Positions 47,033-58,722 of a DNA stretch of 64,000 bases are shown here, in pieces. The stretch is from Siphonodentalium dalli (Eukaryota > Mollusca > Scaphopoda > Gadilida > Siphonodentaliidae). The DNA lies in the NCBI GenBank assembly GCA_032622095.1, contig CP136061.1, positions 50,787,762 through 50,851,761 on the forward strand, written 5' to 3'. The notes under the pieces were generated by a model that saw nothing but the letters and a program-made list of their open reading frames with translations, did no database searches and was not told where the DNA came from. How positions within the stretch are numbered: the stretch's first letter is position 1; each line of letters opens with the position of its first letter. The translations under genes and the position numbers were made by a program.

Positions 47033-47329
47033 ATGGATCTCGTCATTGGAATTTGCATATACGTTTTGGGAATAACTTCATTCGTTATTCATACAATAGT
47101 GGGAACCTGTCACGAACAAGTTTTAAAGGAATATCCAGGGGTAACCATGGTAACTTTCCATTCTGTGAGAATCAGCACGATGGACAGGTGTCGGAGAATA
47201 TGTTCATATACAGCTGGATGTCAGGAAGTCGGATTCGATGTGAAAAATAAAACATGTTATTTACTCCAACCCGGAACCGGATCACTTCCACAAGGGCCAT
47301 CGATTGTGTACGCAGAGAGAGAAATTCTG
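47033..47329 (+). CDS. gene B exon 1: signal peptide and PAN/apple-like domain
   Basis: Ninety-nine codons from ATG to donor gtatgt. Residues 1-24 (MDLVIGICIYVLGITSFVIH...) form a hydrophobic secretion signal. The rest holds TCHEQVLKEYPG, then MDRCRRICSYTAGCQEVGF and NKTCYLLQ: a cysteine pattern (C..C-x3-C..C..C) and spacing typical of PAN/apple modules. These are known to mediate protein or carbohydrate contacts. NKT is a potential N-glycosylation site. A TATA box lies 41 bases upstream, which supports this ATG. The PAN identification is by pattern, not search. Confidence 0.8.
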
Positions 47330-48292
47330 GTATGTATACATAAGGTATATTTACAGAAACTACACACAGGGGCGTGGCTAGAGGGACTCCGTGGCGGGGA
47401 AATTGGGGTTGTTCTACTTGGAATTTCCAATTGCACCACCTAGATGCAGGCATACATTACCAATCCAAATCCGGAAAATTACATTTGCTCACCTTATGTT
47501 GGATTTTTTTTATCAACCGGTACCTCAAAATATAAAAGTCGGTATAAATATCACCACTGAGGAGAACATGGAGAAATATATAAAGTTTGTTCTTATACTA
47601 ATATCCAACATTGAAAATTCTCCAATAACGAAAGTTCGCGTGTTGAAACTATTGTTGTGTAAGCAAAACTGTTACAGTATTCAATATGCTTTGACTTTTT
47701 CCAATGTTTACCGTTAGTTTTTTAAATAGTATTTATTCCATGAACAATACAACATAAATTACAACATATCAGAATATAACATCATGGACCGGATTCGACA
47801 TCAAGCGTGTGTGTTTATGTGAGTCGTTTCCGGGAATCAGTTTTTGTCCATCCCACACAGCGAGAGAGCGAATGTCTGATTTATATAATGTTGTGTCGTA
47901 CGATATACATTCCGTAATCCAGATATTACTGTCGTTCCATGTAGCCGATTATTACTCTCGCGAGGTGGGGTGGGTGTAGGTACGTCAGGTAATGGCATTA
48001 TGTAATTGTGTATAGGCATGAAGAATAATTAATGTTTTATAGATAATGATGGTGTATCTCTTCCCTATGTTTCTGTATAGATTCAGATATGTACATGTAG
48101 AATAAACTTCGTGTCGCAAAAGCGTCCGACATATTTCTTTTCACTGGCTCTTCTTTCCACTTTTTTTCATTAATGTGCAATTATGTTTGGTTTATATATT
48201 AAATAGATATATAAGTAGATAAAATATGGTCTTTTGATGTTTACCGTTGAGTTTTGATTAAACTGTGTATGGTATTGGAATACCAACCCATG
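47330..48292 (+). other. gene B intron 1, first part
   Basis: At 47373 the text aggggcgtggctagaggg resembles the left end of the hAT-like element at 17588, so a relic may start here. No second exon was recognised; a 108-codon frame at 47391-47717 has no domain. Confidence 0.4.
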
Positions 48293-49911
48293 GTAATGTC
48301 TACCGGGTGTAGTGTCTACCGGGTGTAATGTCTACCGGGTGTAGTGTCCACCGGGTGTAATGTCTACCGGGTGTAGAGTCTACCGGGTGTAGTGTCTACC
48401 GGGTGTAATGTCTACCGGGTGTAGTGTCTACCGGGTGTAATGTCTACCGGGTGTAGAGTCTACCGGGTGTAGTGTCTACCGGGTGTAATGTCTACCGGGT
48501 GTATTGTCTACCGGGTGTATCTACCTGGTGTAATGTCTACCGGGTGTAGTGTCTACCGGGTGTGGTATCTACCGGGTGTAGTGTCTACGGGTGTAATGTC
48601 TATCGGGTGTAATGTATTATGTATACCGGGTGTAATGTCTACCGGGTGTAGTGTCTACCGGGTGTAATGTATAACGGGTGTAATGTATACCGGGTGTAGT
48701 GTCTACCGGGTGTAATGTATACCGGGTGTAATGTATACCGGGTGTATACCGGGTGTAATGTATACCGGGTGTAGTATCTACCGGGTGTAATGTCTAATGA
48801 GTGTAGTATCTACCGGGTGTAATGTCTACCGTGTGTAATGTCTACCGGGTGTACTTTCTACCGGGTGTATTGTCTACCGGATGTAGTGTCTACCGGGTGT
48901 ACTGTCTACCGGGTGGAATGTCTACCGGGTGTACTGTCTATATACCGGGTGTAATGTCTACCGGGTGTAATGTCTACCGGGTGTAGTGTCTACCGGGTGT
49001 AGTGTCTACCGGTTGTAATGTCTATCGGGTGTAGTGTCTACCGGGTGCAGTGTCTACCGGATGTAGTGTCTACCGGGTGTAATGTCTACCGGTTGTAATG
49101 TCTACCGGGTGTATCTACCGGGTGCAGTGTCTACTATCGGGTATAATGTCTACCGGGTGTAGTGTCTACCGGGTGTAATGTCTACCGGGTGTAGTGTCTA
49201 CTACCGGGTGTAATGTCTACCGGGTGTAGTGTCTACCACCGGGTGTAGTGTCTACCGGGTGTAGTGTCTACCGGGTAGAATGTCTACCGGGTGTACTGTC
49301 TATATACCGGGTGTAATGTCTACCGGGTGTAATGTCTACCGGGTGTAGTGTCTACCGGGTGTAATGTCTATCGGGTGTAATGTCTACCGGGTGTAGTGTC
49401 TACCGGGTGTAGTGTCTACCGGTGTAATGTCTGTCGGGTGTAATGTATACCGGGTGTAGTGTCTACCGGGTGTAGTGTCTACCGGGTGTAATGTCTACCG
49501 GGTGTAATGTTCTACCGGGTGTAATGTCTACCGGGTGTAGTGTCTACCGGGTGTACTCTCTATCGGGTGTAATGTGTGCCGGGTGTAATGTCTACCGGGT
49601 GTAAGGTATATCGGGTGTAATGTCTACCGGGTGTAATGTCTACCGGGTGTAGTGTCTACCGGTTGCAATGTCTACCGGGTGTAATGTCTACCGGTTGCAA
49701 TGTCTACCGTGTGTAGTGTATACCGGGTGTAATGTATACCGGGTGTAGTGTCTACCGGTTGTACAGTTTACCGGGTGTAATGTCTACCGGGTGTAATGTC
49801 TACCGAGTATAGTGTCTACCGGGTGTGGTGTCTACCGGGTGTAACCGGGTGTAGTGTCTACCGGGTGTAGTGTCTACCGGGTGTAATATCTACCGGGTGT
49901 AACGTCTACCG
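48293..49911. repeat. 16-bp minisatellite, about 100 copies
   Basis: 1.6 kb of taccgggtgtaatgtc, with a main variant that has g in place of a (gtagtgtc) and occasional short or long units (tatacc, ctacc). It lies inside gene B intron 1. The repeat is not a telomere sequence. Confidence 0.95.
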
Positions 49912-50139
49912 TACTGTAGCACGAATAAAACCCAACTGTTATGGCATTCTTCTAACACTTGTGCGTTGAATACTGTCTCTGATACTGATTTGTGATTTTA
50001 TGTGGTACATCATCGTTTGAACCATTCACTGTTCACTATCAGCCACTCTGACAGTGGCACTGCATTTGCTCAGTCAGTGGTCACAATGAATAAAATCGAT
50101 TATAGTAGTATTGCCTGGTTCCCATCGATATACATCGCG

Positions 50140-50900
50140 TCCGGTTTCGTATTACCAAAACTCACATAGTCTCGACATTATTCAAGTATTGAAAAAGTTA
50201 CTTTATACCAAATCATTTGTTAAAATTGTTTCCACAAAAAAGGACGTCAAAAAATCATGTCAGTATATCAGCGTAGGTATAAACGTTTGAAATGTAACGG
50301 GTATATGATATATCTGCGAAACATTCGGAATCCGAGTTAAATGTTCACGGATATACTTAAGTGGAATAATATATATTTACATAGTATGTCCTAGATACAC
50401 TCAATCCTCTTTGGTGATTGGTCGACTGCGAATTGGGTCACCCGGTTTACATCCCGATAATGCAGGGATCTCTCGAGTGTATCACAAGTTACAAGTTACA
50501 AATTGTTAACCTGATCTGTGTACCCCAAATATACATCATGGCCGGTTTCGTATTACCAGAACTCAGATAGTCTCGACATTATTCCAGTATTGAAAAGTAA
50601 CTTTATACTTTGTTAAACTTTTTTCCACAATAAAGGTCGTCAAAAAATCATGTAAGTATGTCAGCGTAGGTATAAACGTTTGAAATATAACGGGCATATT
50701 ATATATCTGCGGAACATTCGGAATCCGAGTTATATGTCCACAGATTCACTTACGTATTGACATAGTATGTCCTAGATACAATAAATCCTGTTTGGTGATT
50801 GGTCAACTGCTAATTGGGTCACCCGGTTTACATCCCGATAATGCAGGGATCTCTCGAGTGTATCACAAACAAGAAGTTACAAATTGTTGACTTGATCTGA
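50140..50900. repeat. two tandem ~380-bp copies before the 51-bp array
   Basis: Blocks at about 50140-50515 and 50535-50890 share ggtttcgtattaccaa, gtcaaaaaatcatgt, cataGTATGTCCTAGATAC and aattgggtcacccggtttac. A third, partial copy is at 54032-54407, preceding the second array. Confidence 0.85.
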
Positions 50901-51136
50901 CCTAATCACGAAAAGCCGTAGCAGAATAATTGGGCGTGCTTTTCAAAGTTCAGCCAATTTGCTTCTGAAGCCAGTTATTTATATCACGGTATCGTAGCTA
51001 AGAGTTTGGAAATCTTATATCGGGCTGACTTAATGTGCTGCGTGCATGGGCTGGACTCAAATTATCAGCCATTTTTGTGAAAATACACAAGAATACATTC
51101 AGCTTTTATATAGGAATAAATCATCATAAGGAATAA

Positions 51137-53336
51137 ATGTACTGGGAGTATGTGTTATTGGGGGATACGGCGCTGTGGTCGTTAATGAATGTAGTGGTGT
51201 GTGTGTTATTGGGGGATACGACACTGTGGTCGTTAATGAATGTAGTGGTGTGTGTGTTATTGGGGGATACGGCACTGTGGTCGTTAATGAATGTAGTGGT
51301 TTGTGTGTGTTATTGGGAGATATGGAGCTATGGTCGTTAATGAATGTAGTGGTGTGTGTGTTATTGGGGGATACGGCGCTGTGGTCCTTAATGAATGTAG
51401 TGGTGTGTGTATTATTGGGGGATATGGGGCTGTGGTCGTTAATGAATGTAGTGGTGTGTGTATTATTGGGGGATACGGCGATGTGGTCGTTAATGAATGT
51501 AGTCGTGTGTGTGATTTGGGAGATATGGGGCTGTGGTCGTTAATGAATGTAGTGGTGTGTGTGTTATTGGGGGATACGGCATTGTGGTCCTTAATGAATG
51601 TAGTGGTGTGTGTATTATTGGGGGATATGGGGCTGTGGTCGTTAATGAATGTAGTGGTGTGTGTATTATTGGGGGATACGGCGCTGTGGTCGTTAATGAA
51701 TGTAGTCGTGAGTGTGTTTTGGGAGATATGGGGCTGTGGTCGTTAATGAATGTAATGGTGTGTGTGTTATTGGGGGATACGGCATTGTGGTCGTTAATGA
51801 ATGTAGTGGTGTGTGTATTATTGGGAGATATGGGGCTGTGGTCGTTAATGAATGTAGTGGTGTGTGTTATTGGGGGATACGGCACTGTGGTCGTTGATGA
51901 ATGTAGTGGTGTGTGTATTATTGGGGGATATGGGGCTGTGGTCGTTAATTAATGTAGTGGTGTGTGTGTGTGTGTTATTGGGGGATACGGCACTGTGGTC
52001 GTTAATGAATGTAGTGGTGTGTGTATTATTGTGGGCTATGGGGCTGTGGTCGTTAAGGAATGTAGTGGTGTGTGTATTATTGGGGGATATGGGGCTGTGG
52101 TCGTTAATGAATGTAGTGGTGTGTGTGTTATTGGGGATACGGCACTGTGGTCGTTAATTAATGTAGTGGTGTGTGTATAATTGGGGGATATGGGGCTGTG
52201 GTCGTTAATGAATGTAGTGGTGTGTGTATTATTGGGGGATACGGCACTGTGGTCGTTAATGAATGTAGTGGTGTGTGTATTATTGGGGGATATGGGGCTG
52301 TGTTCGTTAATGCATGTAGTGGTGTGTGTATTATTGGGGGATATGGGGCTGTGGTCGTTAATGAATATAGTGGTGTGTGTGTTATTGGGGGATATGGGGC
52401 TGTGGTCGTTAATGAATGTAGTGGTGTGTTTGTATTATTGGGGGATATGGGGCTGTGGTCGTTAATGAATGTAGTGGTGTGTGTATTATTGGGGGATATG
52501 GGGCTGTGGTCGTTAATGAATGTAGTGGTGTGTGTATTATTGGGGGATATGGGGCTGTGGTCGTTAATGAATGTAGTGGTGTGTGTGTTATTGGGGGATA
52601 CGGCACTGTGGTCGTTAATGAATGTAGTGGTGTGTGTATTATTGGGGGATATGGGGCTGTGGTCGTTAATGAATGTAGTGGTGTGTGTATTATTGGGGGA
52701 TATGGGGCTGTGGTCGTTAATGAATGTCGTGGTGTGTGTATTATTGGGGGATATGGGGCTGTGGTCGTTAATGAATGTAGTGGTGTGTGTATTATTGGGG
52801 GATATTGGGCTGTGGTCGTTAATTAATGTAGTGGTGTGTGTATTATTGGGGGATATGGGGCTGTGGTCGTTAATGAATGTAGTGGTGTGTGTATTATTGG
52901 GGGATATTGGGCTGTGGTCGTTAATGAATGTAGTGGTGTGTGTATTATTGTGGGATACGGCACTGTGGTCGTTAATGAATGTAGTGGTGTGTGTATTATT
53001 GGGGGATATGGGGCTGTGGTCGTTAATGAATGTAGTGGTGTGTGTATTATTGGGGGATATGGGGCTGTGGTCGTTAATGAATGTAGTGGTGTGTGTATTA
53101 TTGTGGGATATGGGGCTGTGGTCGTTAATGAATGTAGTGGTGTGTGTATTATTGGGGGATATGGGGCTGTGGTCGTTAATGAATGTAGTGGTGTGTGTGT
53201 TATTGAGGGATACGGCACTGTGGTCGTTAATGCATGTAGTGGTGTGTGTGTTATTGGGGGATATGGGGCTGTGGTCGTTAATGAATGTAGTGGTGTGTGT
53301 TATTGTGGGATACGGCGCCGTGGTCGTTGTGGATAC
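51137..53336. repeat. 51-bp minisatellite array 1, forward part
   Basis: About 43 units of a 51-bp repeat with core gggggatatggggctgtggt and tgaatgtagtggtgtgtgt. Because 51 is divisible by three, frames stay open across many units (for example 479 codons at 52171-53610 in 17-residue repeats CIIGGYGAVVVNECSGV). I treat these as consequences of the repeat, not genes. Confidence 0.95.
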
Positions 53337-53733
53337 ATTTAGTGTAAGCCGCTTCGCGGTTTACGCAATATACACCAACGACAACAGCGCCGTACCCCCC
53401 AATAACACACACACACCACTACATTCATTAACGACCACAGCCCCATATCCCCCAATAATACACACACCACTACATGCATTAACGACCACAGTGCCGTATC
53501 CCCCAATAACACACACACCACTACATTCATTAACGACCACAGTGCCGTATCCCCCAATAACACACACACCACTACATTCATTAACGACCACAGCCCCATA
53601 TCCCCAATAATACACACACCACTACATTCATTAACGACCACAGTGCCGTATCCCCCAATAACACACACATCACTACATGCATTAACGACCACAGTGTCGT
53701 ATCCCCCAATAACACACACACAACACTACATTA
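52960..53733. repeat. large inverted array: palindrome centred at 53354
   Basis: At 53354 the 51-bp repeat switches strand. The centre is a hairpin gtaagccgc-ttc-gcggtttac (53344-53364). Bases to 53733 are the reverse complement of the preceding array, giving an imperfect palindrome with arms of about 380 bp, in register right through the centre. Confidence 0.9.
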
Positions 53734-54031
53734 TTTTCTTAAATAATTGTTGATTATAGAAGATCTTCATCACAGTAACATTTCTTTCTTGTAAACATTG
53801 TGATCAAATATATTTTTCACATTACATTACTTTCAGTTGTCAACTCTTGTGGAGTTCAGAACAAATATAATATTTCATTTGAAATAAACCTGTTTACTGT
53901 CACATATGTGATATTTAAAACACTTATTGTCTACTTTCCTTTCTAAATTAGTATGATATAATCTGATTGCACATGTGTATTTTGTAAACCATACTCTCCT
54001 AGCTGGGAGAAATAAAGATATATATATATTT
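53733..54031 (+). mobile_element. short retroelement 3' tail
   Basis: An approximately 300-bp segment ends tgggagaaataaagatatatat, very like the end of the LINE at 32160-32197 (gaggaaataaaggtatatat). It separates the inverted arm from the flank copy at 54032 and is probably a 5'-truncated LINE 3' end. Confidence 0.6.
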
Positions 54032-54407
54032 ACATAGCCTGTCTTTACACTAAATCCTGTTTAGTGATTTGTCAACTGCCAATTGGGTCACCCGGTTTAC
54101 GTCCCATTAATACAGAGACCTCTCAAGTGTATCACGAACAGGAAGTTTCAAATTGTTGACATAATCTGACTAAAAGCGGTCAGCAGAATAATTGGGCGTG
54201 TTTTTCAAAGTTCAGCCGAATTGCATCTGAAATCAGTTATTTATATCGATCACGCTATCATAGCTAATCGTTTGGAAATCTAATATCGGGCGGACTTAAT
54301 GTGCTGTGTGGGCCAGTCTCAGATTATTGGCCATTTTGTGAAAATAAATAAGAATACACTCAGCTTTTTTATGGAATAAATAATCAAATAGTTATAGAAC
54401 TGTAAGA

Positions 54408-57258
54408 AATGAATGTAGTGGTGTGTGTTATGTGGGATACGACGCTGTGGTCGTAAATGAATGTAGTGGGTGTGGGTGTTATTGGGAGATACGGCGCTGT
54501 GGTCGTTAATGAATATAGTGGGTGTGTTATTGTGGGATACGGCGCTGTGGTCGTGATGAAGTAGTGGTGTGTGTTATTGTGGGATACGGCGCTGTGGTCG
54601 TGATGAATGTAGTGGTGTGTGTGTTATTGTGGGATACGGCGCTGTGATCGTAATGAATGTAGTGGTGGTGTGTGTTATTGTGGGATACGGCGCTGTGGTC
54701 ATTGATGGATATAGTGGTGTTTGTGTTATTGTGGGATACGGTGCTGTGGTCGTAATGAATGTAGTGGTGTGTGAGTTATTGTGTGATACGGCGCTGTGGT
54801 CATAATGAATGTAGTGGTGTGTGTTATTGTGGGATACGCCGCTGTGGTCGTAATGAATGTAGTGGTGTGTGTTATTGTGGGATACGGGGCTGTGGTTGTA
54901 ATGAATGTAGTGGTGTATGTTATTGTGGGATACGGCGCTGTGGTCGTAGTGAATGTAGTGGTATGTGTGTTATTGTGGGATACGGTGCTGTGGTCGTAAT
55001 GCATGTAGTGGTGTTTGTGTTATTGTGGGATATGGCGCTGTGGTTGTCATGAATGTAGTGGTATGTGTGTTATTGTGGGATATGGAGCTGTGGTCGTAAT
55101 GAATGTCGTGGCGTGGGTGTTATTGTGGGATACGGCGCCGTGGTCGTAATGAAAGTAGTGGGAGTGTGTGTTATATGGGCTACGGAGCTGTGGTCGTTGA
55201 TGAATATAGTGGTGTGTGTTATTGTGGGATACGGCGCTGTGGTCGTTGATGAATAAAGTGGTGTTTGTGTTATTGTGGGATACGGCGCTGTGGTCGTAAT
55301 GAATGTAGTGGGTGTGTGTGTTATTGAGGGATACGGCGCTGTGGTCGTAATGAATATAGTGGTGTATGTGTTATTGTTGGATACGGCGCTGTGGTCGCAA
55401 TGAATGTAGTGGGTGTGTGTGTTATTGTGGGATACGGGGCTGTGGTCGCAATGAATGTAGTTGGTGTGTGTGTTATTGTGGGATACGGCGCTGTGGTCGT
55501 TGATGAATATAGTGGTGTGTGTGTTATTGTGGGATACGGTGCTGTGGTCGTAATGAATGTATTGGTGTGTGTGTTATTGTGGGATACGGCGCTGTGGTCG
55601 CAATGGATGTAGTGGGTGTGTGGTATTGTGGGATACGGCGCTGTGGTCGTAATGAATGTAGTGGGTGTGTGTGTTATTGTGGGACACGGCGCTGTGGTCG
55701 TAATGAATGTAGTGGTGTGTGTGTTATTGGGAGATACGGCGCTGTGGTCGTGATGAATGTAGTGGTGTGTGTTATTGTGGGAAACGGCGATGTGGTCGTA
55801 ATGAATGGAGTGGGATGTGTGTGTTATTGTGAGATACGGCGCTGTGGTCGTAATGAATGTAGTGAAATGTGTGTTATTGTGGGATACGGCGCTGTGGTCG
55901 CAATGGATGTAGTGGGTGTATGTGTTATTGTGGGATACGGCGCTGTGGTCGTAATGAATGTAGTGGTGTGTGTGTTATTGTGGGATACGGCGCTGTGGTC
56001 GTTGATGAATATAGTGGTGTGTGTGTGGTATTGTGGGATACGGTGCTGTGGTCGTAATGAATGTATTGGTGTGTGTTATTGTGGGATACGGCGCTGTAGT
56101 CTTAATGGATGTAGTGGGTGTGTGTTTTATTGTGGGATACGCGCTGTGGTAGTAATGAATGTAGTGGTGTGTGTTATTGTGGGATACGGCGCTCTGGTCG
56201 TAATGAATGTAGTGGGTGTGTGTGTTATTGTGGGACACGGCGCTGTGGTCGTAATGAATGTAGTGGTGTGTGTGTTATTGGGAGATACGGCGCTGTGGTC
56301 GTAATGAATGTAGTGGTGTGTGTTATTGTGTGATACGGCGATGTGGTCGTAATGAATGGAGTGGGATGTGTGTGTTATTGTGGGATACGGCGCTGTGGTC
56401 GTAATGAATGTAGTGAAATGTGTGTTATTGTGGGATACGGCGATGTGGCCGTAATGAATGTAGTGGTGTGTGTTATTGTGGGTTACGGCGCTGTGGTCGT
56501 AATGAATGTAGTGGTGTGTGTGTTATTGGGAGATACGGCGCTGTGGTCGTAATGAATGTAGTGGTGTGTGTTATTGTGTGATACGGCGATGTGGTCGTAA
56601 TGAATGGAGTGGGATGTGTGTGTTATTGTGGGATACGGCGCTGTGGTCGTAATGAATGTAGTGAAATGTGTGTTATTGTGGGATACGGCGATGTGGCCGT
56701 AATGAATGTAGTGGTGTGTGTTATTGTGGGTTACGGCGCTGTGGTCGTAATGAATGTAGTGAAATGTGTGTTATTGTGGGATACGGCGATGTGGCCGTAA
56801 TGAATATAGTGGTGTGTGTTATTGTGGGATACGGCGCTGTGGTCGTTGATGAATATAGTGGTGTATATTATTGTGGGATACGGCGCTGTGGTCGTAATGA
56901 ATGTAGTGTGTGTGTTATTGTGGGATACGGCGCTGTGGTCATAATGAATGTAGTGGTGTGTGTGTTTGTTATTGTGGGATACGAAGCTGTGGTCGTAATG
57001 AATGTAGTGGTGTGTGTTATTGTGGGATACGGCGCTGTGGTCTGAATGAATGTACTGGGTGTGTGTGTTATTGTGGGATACGGCGCTGTGGTCGTTGATG
57101 AATATAGTGGTGTGTGTTATTGTGGGATACGGCGCTGTGGTCGTAATGAATGTAGTGGGTGTGTGTGTTATTGTGGGATACGGCGATGTGGTCATAATGA
57201 ATGTAGTGGTGTGTGTGTGTTATTGTGGGATACGGCGATGTGGTCGTAATGAATGTAG
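54408..57258. repeat. 48-51-bp minisatellite array 2
   Basis: About 58 units with core gtgggatacggcgctgtggt and cgtaatgaatgtagtggtgt. It is the same family as array 1 but mostly 48-49 bp. Some higher-order repetition is visible, e.g. the block with gtagtgaaatgtgtg recurs several times between 55850 and 56800. Confidence 0.95.
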
Positions 57259-58416
57259 GAAGACATTAGAAAATATATATAAAACATATATACTGCCTCT
57301 ATATGATTACTCGGATGTAGTCTGGGCATGCGCGCCGAAATATCAATTGGATAAACTTGACCGATTACACATTGATGCAGCCAGAATTGTCAGCGGCCTC
57401 ACGCGTTCAGTATCAGATACAGACATTATGGCAGAAGTCGGCTGGCCCCCGCTAAGAAAAAGGCGCGAACTTCATAAATTACAAACTATGTATAACATTG
57501 TAAATAAGAGGGCCCCTACTTACCTCACATAAATAATACCACCCAGGATAGCCGATATATCCGAGTATGAATTCAGAAACCCCGATTTTTTTTACACATA
57601 CTTCAGCAATACCGAGCACTACAAAAGTCATTTTTCCCTCAACAATAAAAAGCGTGGAACGACATGCCTTCCGCAATAACAGAAGCTCCGACGATTTTCG
57701 ATTTTAAAGATTATCTTAGAATAATTGATCCCACCGCTACACCTCCAATATATTTCTATACAGGTCATAGGAAATATAATGTATTGCACGCCAGACTAAG
57801 AAACTATTGTAGTGATCTTCAGTCTGACAAATTTCAGAATTATATTGCAGGAAGTCCACGCTGTACGTGCGGCAACCAGTGTGAAGATGCCTATCACTAC
57901 TTCTTTATGTGTCCCCACTACCAGTCAGAACGAACTGAGATGTTTCATATGCTACACAGAGAAGGAATTAAATTAACGCACATGAACAATCTACTTGCTG
58001 GCCTCCCGAATGCTCATAACAAACAACATGTGAAATTGTTCAAAATAGTCCAGCATTTTATCGCGGAGACTAAACGTTTCTAGTTAAATTTCAAGATAAG
58101 AAATAACTTTATCAATTATCACATGTTTTCCTTTCGCCTCAGCATAGAATTAAACTCGGCGTTGGCACCCCCCACCAATCACTATCACTGACTCACTCTC
58201 ATCCTTCCTCAATGATTTGTTACAATCTGCCATCATCATCTTTCTCATTCACCACGTGCAGCTGTAAATAAGTTACTTATTGTGCCATTTTGTTAAACAA
58301 ATTGTTTGTATCAATGTATACCGGAGAGGGGCTCATTAAGTTTTGTAACTTGTGCCCCAATCCATTTTGTATTATACTACAAATAAAATATGTTTAAAAA
58401 AAATAAAAATAAAAAA
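57259..58416 (+). mobile_element. 5'-truncated LINE inserted in array 2
   Basis: Flanked by aatgaatgtag on both sides (57248-57258 and 58417-58427), i.e. an 11-bp target duplication within a repeat unit. It ends with aaaaaaaataaaaataaaaa. It encodes the C-terminal part of a LINE ORF2: LYDYSDVVWACAPKYQLDKL, then, after a stop and a frameshift, CTCGNQCEDAYHYFFMCPHY, a C-x-C...H-x4-C knuckle. A tail with ggagaggggctc and cttgtgccccaatcca resembles the other LINE tails. Confidence 0.88.
57664..58083 (+). pseudogene. LINE ORF2 C-terminus with zinc knuckle
   Basis: A 139-codon frame includes IYFYTGHRKYNVLHARLRN and the knuckle CTCGNQCEDAYHYFFMC, ending ETKRF and TAG at 58081-58083. It is continuous in sense with 57259-57532 (KLDRLHIDAARIVSGLTRS) but separated by an in-frame TAA and a T-run frameshift near 57583-57590. 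Confidence 0.82.
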
Positions 58417-58419
58417 AAT

Positions 58420-58618
58420 GAATGTAGTGTTGTGTGTTATTGTGGGATACGACACTGTGGTCTGAATGAATGTACTGGGTGTGTGTGTTATTTTGGGATA
58501 CGGCGCTGTGGTCGTAATGAATGTAGTGGTGTGTGTGTTATTGTGGGATACGGCGCTGTGGTCGTAATGAATGTATTGGTGTGTGTGTTATTGTGGGATA
58601 CGGCGCTGTGGTCGTAAT
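58420..58618. repeat. array 2 continuation after the LINE
   Basis: Four further units of the same repeat resume directly after the poly-A tail and stop about 40 bases before the EGF exon acceptors. Confidence 0.92.
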
Positions 58619-58660
58619 ATAGACACTGGTTGTATGATTAAACAGACTGCTTATTTTCAG

Positions 58661-58722
58661 GAGCCATCTCATCAATATTCGGATACCAGTGCGGTGAGAA
58701 TGACATGCACGTTCTATTTCAG
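58661..58722 (+). repeat. 62-bp partial duplication of the EGF exon start
   Basis: Following acceptor ttattttcag at 58651-58660, bases 58661-58722 copy the beginning of the exon that follows (gagccatctcatcaa versus gatccatcaaatcaa) and end in a second acceptor, tctatttcag. The copy has lost a base near cysteine 1, and 62 is not a multiple of three, so use of the upstream acceptor would shift the frame. Confidence 0.8.

Noticed and set aside
48293-49911. Interstitial telomere repeat
   Set aside because: The 16-bp unit has ccgggtgta but no ttaggg-type hexamer register.
52171-53610. 479-codon frame as a real protein gene
   Set aside because: Follows a 51-bp repeat and runs straight through the inverted part, changing its amino-acid repeat at the palindrome; both strands are equally open.
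48293-58620. CRISPR array
   Set aside because: Units are contiguous or near-identical without unique spacers, and the setting is a eukaryotic intron.
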